Shown one piece after another: positions 58,271-64,000 of a stretch of 64,000 bases of DNA. Position 1 is the first letter of the stretch, and each line of letters opens with the position of its first letter. Both the position numbers and the translations under genes were made by a program. The stretch comes from Xenorhabdus hominickii (GTDB lineage: Bacteria; Pseudomonadota; Gammaproteobacteria; Enterobacterales; Enterobacteriaceae). The DNA is taken from positions 89,214 to 153,213 of the forward strand of contig NZ_NJAI01000002.1 in assembly GCF_002632725.1 (NCBI RefSeq), written 5' to 3'. The notes below the pieces were generated by a model that made no database searches, was not told where the DNA came from, and saw only the letters and a program-made list of their open reading frames with translations.

Positions 58271-59002
58271 TTATGCTGGATTGGCGGCAATAAGTTGTGC
58301 CACCTTATCAGCTTCAGTCGTCAACCCTAGTTGCTTATAGGCTGACTCCATATAAGGAAGGGCTTTCCGCGTTGCGTTAGTATCAGAATAATCACGTAAC
58401 ATCTGTTCAACGCGGTTGATAACCGCCACATAAGCGCTGCGTTTAGTGTAATATTCTACAACCGCAAGTTCATATTTGGCCAAACGCTCTTTGAGAAATG
58501 ATAAACGCTTGGAGGCATCAGTTGAATACTGGCTGTTTGGATAGTAACGGACTAACTGATTGAAATCACGGAATGCAGCGCGGGCATGTTCAGGGTCTCG
58601 ATCTGAACGATCGATGCCGAAAAAGCCCTGTAATGCACTGTCATCCAGAGCTTGTGACACCAAACCACGCATATATAGCACATAATCAATATTAGGGTGG
58701 GTTGGGTTCAGGCGCATGAAACGGTCAATAGATGCGAGAGCCAGTGGGAATTCTGCTGATTTATAGTAGGCATAAATTAAATCAAGCTGAACCTGTTGGG
58801 AATATGGCCCGAAAGGATAACGGTTATCAAGAGATTCCAATTGCTTGATAGCCGCTTTATAGTTACCTTCTTGCAGCTTTTCCTGCCCAATTGAATAAAT
58901 TTGAGATGGCGGGATATCAGGAACAGCATCTTTATTGCTGGAGCATCCAGATAAAACCAGGCTCAATGTGGTCGCTGCCACCAGATATTTCATGCGAATC
59001 AT
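58271..59002 (-). CDS. bamD: Outer-membrane assembly lipoprotein BamD
   Basis: BamD is the essential lipoprotein partner of BamA in the machine that inserts outer-membrane beta-barrels. It has 243 residues from ATG 59002 (E. coli 245); a GTG at 59005 is an alternative start. The lipobox LSGC places the lipid on Cys20, and Ser at +2 sends it to the outer membrane. Five TPR repeats fill the rest, with [21 protein letters not shown] highly conserved. It is divergent from rluD, as in E. coli. Confidence 0.97.
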   Translation of the reverse strand: MIRMKYLVAATTLSLVLSGCSSNKDAVPDIPPSQIYSIGQEKLQEGNYKAAIKQLESLDNRYPFGPYSQQVQLDLIYAYYKSAEFPLALASIDRFMRLNPTHPNIDYVLYMRGLVSQALDDSALQGFFGIDRSDRDPEHARAAFRDFNQLVRYYPNSQYSTDASKRLSFLKERLAKYELAVVEYYTKRSAYVAVINRVEQMLRDYSDTNATRKALPYMESAYKQLGLTTEADKVAQLIAANPA

Positions 59003-59139
59003 CACGTGTTGATTATCCTCTGAGTATTTTCTGGGAGACTGTCCGTGAAGCTCCCAGCAAAGATAGAGTTACAATAGCACACTATTTTAAATGAAACGGC
59101 TTCGCCGTCAAAACTCAACGTAAAATATAGAAGTTATAT

Positions 59140-60117
59140 ATGGCACAACAAATCCGACTTAATGCAATAGTCGCCGAATCTCAGCTCGGTCAACGTTTAG
59201 ATCAAGCTTTGGCTGAATTGTTCCCTGATTACTCCAGGTCACGTATAAAAGAGTGGATCTTGGACAATAAAGTTCAAGTTAATAGTAAATTAATTAATAA
59301 GCCAAAAGAAAAAGTCTTGGGCGGTGAAGAAATTTTCATTGATGCCATCATTGAAGAAGAGGCACGTTGGGAACCGCAGGATATTGAACTGAATGTTGTC
59401 TATGAAGATGACGATATTCTGGTGATCAATAAACCAAGAGACTTAGTTGTTCATCCTGGGGCGGGTAATCCTGACGGAACAGTATTGAATGCCTTGTTAT
59501 ACCGCTATCCTGAAATTGCTGATGTACCTCGAGCTGGCATTGTTCATCGTCTCGATAAAGATACGACAGGATTGATGGTTGTCGCAAAAACCGTGCCCGC
59601 GCAAACCCGTTTGGTGGAATCCTTGCAATTGCGTGAAATCACCCGTGAATATGAAGCTATTGCTTTGGGATGTATGACGGCAGGAGGAATGGTAGAGGAG
59701 CCTATCTCTCGCCACCCAACCAAGCGGACTCATATGGCAGTGCATCCGATGGGCAAACCGGCTATCACTCATTATCGGGTCATGGAACATTTTCGGGCAC
59801 ATACCCGTTTGCGTTTGCGTTTGGAAACGGGTAGGACACACCAAATTCGTGTACACATGGCACATGTTAAACATCCTTTGGTTGGCGATCCTCTGTACGG
59901 TGGACGTCCTCGCCCTTTAAAAGGGGCTTCAGACGAATTTAGCGAAGTAATGCGCAACTTTGATCGTCAGGCATTGCATGCCACCATGTTACGCCTTTAC
60001 CATCCGATCACGGGGATAGAGATGGAATGGCATGCCCCATTACCGGATGACATGGTTAAATTGGTTGAAGTAATGAAAGCGGATGCCGAAACCTTCAAAG
60101 ATGATATGGACTGGTAG
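59140..60117 (+). CDS. rluD: 23S rRNA pseudouridine synthase RluD
   Basis: RluD makes pseudouridines 1911, 1915 and 1917 in helix 69 of 23S rRNA. It has 325 residues (E. coli 326). An S4 RNA-binding domain (about 18-80) precedes the catalytic domain, with GIVHRLDKDTTGLMV containing catalytic Asp139. The start MAQQIRLNAIVAESQLGQR equals the E. coli N-terminus. pgeF starts four bases after its stop. Confidence 0.97.
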   Translation: MAQQIRLNAIVAESQLGQRLDQALAELFPDYSRSRIKEWILDNKVQVNSKLINKPKEKVLGGEEIFIDAIIEEEARWEPQDIELNVVYEDDDILVINKPRDLVVHPGAGNPDGTVLNALLYRYPEIADVPRAGIVHRLDKDTTGLMVVAKTVPAQTRLVESLQLREITREYEAIALGCMTAGGMVEEPISRHPTKRTHMAVHPMGKPAITHYRVMEHFRAHTRLRLRLETGRTHQIRVHMAHVKHPLVGDPLYGGRPRPLKGASDEFSEVMRNFDRQALHATMLRLYHPITGIEMEWHAPLPDDMVKLVEVMKADAETFKDDMDW

Positions 60118-60121
60118 TTAA

Positions 60122-60853
60122 ATGACACCACTGATTTTTCCTGATTGGCCACAGCCTGAAAATGTTGGCGCTTGCAGCACAACCCGAATAGGAGGCGTAA
60201 GCCTGCCTCCTTATGACAGTTTAAATCTGGGTAAGCATGTTGGAGATGATCCAGAATGTGTGGAACGGAATAGAAAACTGTTAGTCGAATATGCTCGGTT
60301 GCCACAGCTTCCCATTTGGTTGGAACAAGTACACGGGACACGTGTTATTACACTTGATGGTCAGTCACTGGAAAATCAGCAGGCAGATGCCGTTTATACA
60401 AATGTTCCTGGGCAGGTTTGTGCTGTTATGACAGCAGATTGTTTGCCAGTTCTCTTTTGCAGTATTTCCGGCGATGAAGTGGCAGCAGCCCATGCAGGGT
60501 GGCGTGGGCTATGCGCAGGTGTGTTGGAAAATACGGTGTCTCAATTTAGTACAAAACCTGAAATGATCCGCGTATGGTTGGGGCCAGCTATTGGCCCTGA
60601 AAAATTTGAAGTGGGCGGCGAAGTGAGGGAGGCTTTCACCGCAACCCATTCTGAATTCGCACAAGCTTTTACACCTTATGGTGATAAATTTCTGGCAAAT
60701 ATTTATTTATTGGCTAAATTAAAATTGCAATCTTTGGGGATAACAGAGATTTTTGGTGGAACCGCATGTACTGCCACGGAGGAAAGCAATTTTTTCTCTT
60801 ATCGTCGGGATGGTAATACCGGGCGAATGGCGACTTTAATCTGGTTACGATGA
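60122..60853 (+). CDS. pgeF: Purine nucleoside phosphorylase / peptidoglycan editing factor PgeF
   Basis: PgeF (YfiH) belongs to the DUF152/laccase-domain family. In E. coli it keeps peptidoglycan precursors free of L-Ser at position 1, and related proteins act as purine nucleoside phosphorylases. It has 243 residues, as in E. coli. The metal-site motifs VMTADCLPVLF near 100 and AAHAGWRGLCAG near 125 are intact. It is translationally linked to rluD upstream. Confidence 0.94.
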   Translation: MTPLIFPDWPQPENVGACSTTRIGGVSLPPYDSLNLGKHVGDDPECVERNRKLLVEYARLPQLPIWLEQVHGTRVITLDGQSLENQQADAVYTNVPGQVCAVMTADCLPVLFCSISGDEVAAAHAGWRGLCAGVLENTVSQFSTKPEMIRVWLGPAIGPEKFEVGGEVREAFTATHSEFAQAFTPYGDKFLANIYLLAKLKLQSLGITEIFGGTACTATEESNFFSYRRDGNTGRMATLIWLR

Positions 60854-60914
60854 CTTCTTTTACAGGACGATTTTGGCACATAGCGGTAAGTTTCCAATTA
60901 AATTTTCAGAAAAC

Positions 60915-60942
60915 CTTGAATATTTAAGGAATGGCCTTATCT
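60915..60942 (+). promoter_or_regulatory. Heat-shock (sigma-32) promoter of clpB
   Basis: CTTGAA (60915-60920) is a perfect sigma-32 -35 core. After 14 bases, CCTTATCT is a fair -10 against CCCCATNT. It lies 39 bases before clpB, a known sigma-32 gene. Confidence 0.65.
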
Positions 60943-60981
60943 AGTTTCCAGTAGCAAATTCTGACCAGTATCGGAGGTGTT

Positions 60982-63555
60982 ATGCGTCTGGATCGTCTTA
61001 CCAATAAATTCCAGCTTGCTCTCGCTGACGCCCAATCCCTCGCATTAGGGCGTGACAATCAATTCATCGAACCAATCCACTTGATGAGTGCATTACTCAA
61101 TCAAGAGGGTGGTTCCGTTCGCCCATTATTGACGTCGGCTGGGGTGGATACGGGTAGCTTCAAGGATCAACTTAATCAGGCTCTTGACCGATTGCCGAAA
61201 GTAGAAGGTAATGGTGGAGATGTACAGTTATCCAATGAATTGGGGCGCTATTTAAACCTGTGTGACAAACTGGCACAAAAAGCAGGTGATAACTTTATTT
61301 CTTCTGAACTCTTTGTTCTGGCAGCAATTGAAGAACGTGGAACATTAAGTGACCTACTGAAAGCTGTTGGAGCAACTAAAGATAGAATCACTAAGGCAAT
61401 AGAACAAATGCGTGGTGGTGAAAAAGTAAATGACCAGAGCGCAGAAGATCAGCGCCAAGCGTTAAAAAAATACACAATTGATCTGACTGAACGTGCTGAA
61501 CAAGGAAAATTAGATCCCGTCATTGGGCGTGATGAAGAAATTCGTCGCACAATTCAAGTATTGCAGCGTCGAACCAAAAATAATCCAGTTCTTATTGGCG
61601 AACCGGGGGTTGGGAAAACTGCAATCGTTGAAGGTTTGGCACAGCGTATTATTAATGGTGAAGTTCCAGAGGGACTAAAAAACAAACGTGTTTTGTCTCT
61701 TGATATGGGAGCGTTACTGGCCGGAGCGAAATACCGTGGCGAGTTTGAAGAACGCTTGAAAGGTGTTTTAAACGATCTCTCCAAACAGGAAGGTTCAGTC
61801 ATCCTGTTTATTGATGAATTGCATACCATGGTAGGAGCAGGTAAAGCTGAAGGGGCGATGGATGCCGGTAACATGCTGAAACCCGCTTTGGCTCGTGGCG
61901 AATTGCACTGCGTTGGGGCGACGACACTGGATGAATATCGTCAGTATATTGAAAAAGACGCAGCTTTGGAGCGTCGTTTCCAGAAGGTCTACGTTGCAGA
62001 ACCCACCGTTGAGGATACCATTGCGATCTTGCGTGGCCTCAAAGAGCGTTATGAATTACATCATCATGTACAGATTACCGATCCAGCAATCGTTGCGGCT
62101 GCAACATTGTCTCATCGCTATATTTCCGATCGTATGTTGCCTGACAAGGCAATCGATTTGATAGACGAAGCAGGGGCAAGTCTGCGTATGCAGATGGACT
62201 CTAAACCAGAAGCATTGGATCGACTAGAACGACGTGTTATTCAACTAAAACTTGAACAACAGGCACTGAAAAAAGAGTCGGATGATGCCAGTAAAAAACG
62301 TTTAGAAATGCTGAGCGAAGAACTGGCAGAGAAAGAACGTGAATACTCTGAATTGGAAGAAGAGTGGAAAGCTGAAAAAGCAGAGCTTACAGGCACTCAG
62401 AATATCAAAGCAGAGTTAGAAAATACCCGTATTGAATTAGAAAAAGCGCGTCGTAGTGGTGACTTAGCCAGAATGTCTGAAATTCAATACGGAAAAATTC
62501 CTGATTTGGAGAAACGCCTGGCAACGGCAACAGCAGCAGAAAATCATCATATGAAACTGCTGCGTAATAAAGTCACTGATGCTGAAATTGCTGAAATTCT
62601 TGCTCGCTGGACAGGAATTCCGGTATCTAGAATGCTGGAAAGTGAAAAAGATAAACTGTTGCGCATGGAGCAAGAATTACATAAACGCGTTATTGGGCAA
62701 AATGAAGCTGTTGATGCGGTATCAAATGCGATTCGCCGTAGCAGAGCCGGATTATCTGATCCTAATCGCCCGATAGGTTCTTTCATGTTCTTGGGGCCGA
62801 CAGGGGTAGGTAAAACAGAGTTGTGTAAAGCGCTGGCTAATTTCTTGTTCGACAGTGATGATGCTATGGTTCGCATCGATATGTCTGAATTTATGGAAAA
62901 GCACGCTGTTTCAAGATTAGTTGGTGCTCCTCCCGGATACGTTGGATACGAAGAAGGAGGGTATCTGACAGAGGCGGTGCGACGCCGCCCCTATTCTGTC
63001 ATCTTGCTGGATGAAGTAGAGAAAGCACACCCTGATGTTTTCAATATCTTGTTGCAGGTACTGGATGACGGCCGTCTGACTGATGGTCAGGGAAGAACGG
63101 TTGATTTTCGTAATACAGTTGTGATTATGACCTCTAACTTAGGTTCCGATATGATTCAGGAACGTTTTGGATCACTGGATTATATAGGAATGAAAGATAT
63201 GGTGATGGAAGTGGTTGGTCATCATTTCAGGCCAGAGTTTATCAACCGTGTTGATGAGATTGTTGTTTTCCATCCTTTAGGAAAAGAACATCTGACGTCT
63301 ATTGCGAATATCCAATTGCAGCGTTTATACCAGCGTCTGGAAGAACGCGGTTATCAGGTTACTATGACACAACCAGCATTGGAAAAATTGAGCGAAGCGG
63401 GTTTTGATCCTGTATACGGAGCTCGTCCATTGAAACGGGCTATTCAGCAAGAGATTGAGAATCCTCTGGCTCAGCAGATCCTTTCCGGTAAATTGATTCC
63501 AGGTAAAATGGTAACGTTGGAGCTTGAAAACAATCAAATTGTTCCAAAGCAATGA
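60982..63555 (+). CDS. clpB: Disaggregase chaperone ClpB
   Basis: ClpB is a hexameric AAA+ chaperone that pulls proteins out of aggregates together with DnaK. It has 857 residues, as in E. coli. An N-terminal domain (1-145), a first ATPase domain (Walker [10 protein letters not shown] near 206) and a coiled-coil middle domain (about 410-530, rich in Lys and Glu) are followed by a second ATPase domain (GPTGVGKTE near 605) and the C-terminal domain with [16 protein letters not shown] precedes the ATG. A sigma-32 promoter lies upstream, and the gene ends at a terminator. Confidence 0.98.
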   Translation: MRLDRLTNKFQLALADAQSLALGRDNQFIEPIHLMSALLNQEGGSVRPLLTSAGVDTGSFKDQLNQALDRLPKVEGNGGDVQLSNELGRYLNLCDKLAQKAGDNFISSELFVLAAIEERGTLSDLLKAVGATKDRITKAIEQMRGGEKVNDQSAEDQRQALKKYTIDLTERAEQGKLDPVIGRDEEIRRTIQVLQRRTKNNPVLIGEPGVGKTAIVEGLAQRIINGEVPEGLKNKRVLSLDMGALLAGAKYRGEFEERLKGVLNDLSKQEGSVILFIDELHTMVGAGKAEGAMDAGNMLKPALARGELHCVGATTLDEYRQYIEKDAALERRFQKVYVAEPTVEDTIAILRGLKERYELHHHVQITDPAIVAAATLSHRYISDRMLPDKAIDLIDEAGASLRMQMDSKPEALDRLERRVIQLKLEQQALKKESDDASKKRLEMLSEELAEKEREYSELEEEWKAEKAELTGTQNIKAELENTRIELEKARRSGDLARMSEIQYGKIPDLEKRLATATAAENHHMKLLRNKVTDAEIAEILARWTGIPVSRMLESEKDKLLRMEQELHKRVIGQNEAVDAVSNAIRRSRAGLSDPNRPIGSFMFLGPTGVGKTELCKALANFLFDSDDAMVRIDMSEFMEKHAVSRLVGAPPGYVGYEEGGYLTEAVRRRPYSVILLDEVEKAHPDVFNILLQVLDDGRLTDGQGRTVDFRNTVVIMTSNLGSDMIQERFGSLDYIGMKDMVMEVVGHHFRPEFINRVDEIVVFHPLGKEHLTSIANIQLQRLYQRLEERGYQVTMTQPALEKLSEAGFDPVYGARPLKRAIQQEIENPLAQQILSGKLIPGKMVTLELENNQIVPKQ

Positions 63556-63672
63556 CATTTTTGACGAGAGAATTTCATTGATAGCCTTCTTTCTTTATAT
63601 AGACAGGATAGATTAGAGGCCATCTTCATGAAAACTTGTCATGGAAAATCTAAAAAATAGATAGTAGTGAAA

Positions 63673-63704
63673 AAAAAGAGGTGAAAAAACACCTCTTTTT
63701 CCTT
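63673..63704 (+). terminator. clpB terminator
   Basis: AAAAAGAGGTG pairs perfectly with CACCTCTTTTT around six A, giving a stem with a built-in T tract. Confidence 0.9.
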
Positions 63705-63782
63705 TCTGTAGTCTGATAAAACAGCAAATCTAGCCATTTTGGGTGATAAGTAATCGGTTGAATCTTTTTTCAAAAAAAACTA

Positions 63783-63810
63783 TTGCCAGGTGCCGAAAAC
63801 TCCCTATAAT
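63783..63810 (+). promoter_or_regulatory. rRNA operon promoter P1
   Basis: -35 TTGCCA, a 16-base spacer and -10 TATAAT, followed by GCGCCACCACTG, almost identical to E. coli rrn P1 from the ACTCCCTATAAT block on. An A/T-rich UP-like element lies just upstream (63760-63782). Confidence 0.92.
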
Positions 63811-63882
63811 GCGCCACCACTGACCGACGCTGAGCTGAGACATGCCGCAGACGCCAGTCGGAGACCGGCGAAAAATAAACGC

Positions 63883-63910
63883 TTGACTCCGGAGGCAAAC
63901 AGCGTAAGAT
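63883..63910 (+). promoter_or_regulatory. rRNA operon promoter P2
   Basis: -35 TTGACT, a 16-base spacer and -10 TAAGAT, 100 bases after P1, the usual P1-P2 distance. Confidence 0.8.
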
Positions 63911-64000
63911 ACGCAGCCTCGCAACACGGAGAACCTCTCCGGTTGCCCCGCTCTTTAACAATTTAATCAGACAATCTGTGTGGGCACTCGCAAGACCCTA
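63911..64000 (+). other. rRNA operon leader with antitermination signals (16S not reached)
   Basis: A boxB-like hairpin, CGGAG/CTCCG (63927-63941), precedes boxA GCTCTTTAACAA (63950-63961). The text then follows the E. coli rrn leader (CAGACAATCTGTGTGGGC). The mature 16S rRNA would begin beyond the window end. Confidence 0.9.

Overview
This 64-kb window is a chromosomal segment of a gammaproteobacterium of the order Enterobacterales. Protein lengths and motifs match Escherichia coli orthologues closely (FadE, GmhA, Crl, ProBA, AlaS, TyrA/PheA, ClpB). A complete Na+-NQR operon, ERIC-type intergenic repeats, AT-rich intergenic DNA and the mixture of gene neighbourhoods point to the Morganellaceae, most like Xenorhabdus or Photorhabdus. 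The genus is inferred from remembered family features, not from a search.

Layout. 0-5 kb: fadE (with a FadR-type operator), gmhA, yafJ and yafK. 5-12.5 kb: nqrABCDEF-apbE-nqrM, which encodes the sodium-pumping NADH:quinone reductase, its flavin transferase and its iron-delivery factor. 12.6-24.8 kb: an accessory block holding an iron-starvation ECF sigma factor and a TonB-dependent receptor (each with its own Fur box), a small coiled-coil lipoprotein, a GNAT protein, the choline-to-glycine-betaine genes betIBA/betT around a BetI operator, and an AT-rich MFS exporter. 25-37.3 kb: dinB (LexA box), pepD, gpt, frsA, crl, proBA, aroL, aas-lplT and pncC. 37.4-42.9 kb: recA (LexA box inside the promoter), alaS, csrA and a tRNA operon (Ser-GCT plus three tandem Arg-ACG). 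43-46.6 kb: gshA, the antisense-strand sRNA gene micA, luxS and a two-gene AT-rich islet, the second gene frameshifted. 46.6-52.7 kb: yfjD, ypjD, ffh and the rpsP-rimM-trmD-rplS operon. 52.7-57.5 kb: a decayed dcuB relic, aroF-tyrA, and convergent pheA with its Phe-rich leader peptide and attenuator. 57.5-63.6 kb: raiA, bamD, rluD-pgeF and clpB. The window closes inside the leader of an rRNA operon (P1, P2, boxB/boxA) before the 16S gene starts.

Themes. Several genes cover envelope and stress physiology: micA/sigma-E, bamD, yafK, crl, clpB, the SOS genes, and osmoprotection by proBA and bet. Others cover aromatic amino-acid control (TyrR boxes, pheL attenuation) and translation. Regulatory sites visible in the sequence support many of the gene calls. 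The least explained parts are the frameshifted AT-rich islet after luxS, the ECF sigma factor that lacks an anti-sigma partner, triplicated 17-bp repeats in front of proB, and hairpins in the nqrA and tRNA leaders. I found no CRISPR array, insertion sequence or prophage.
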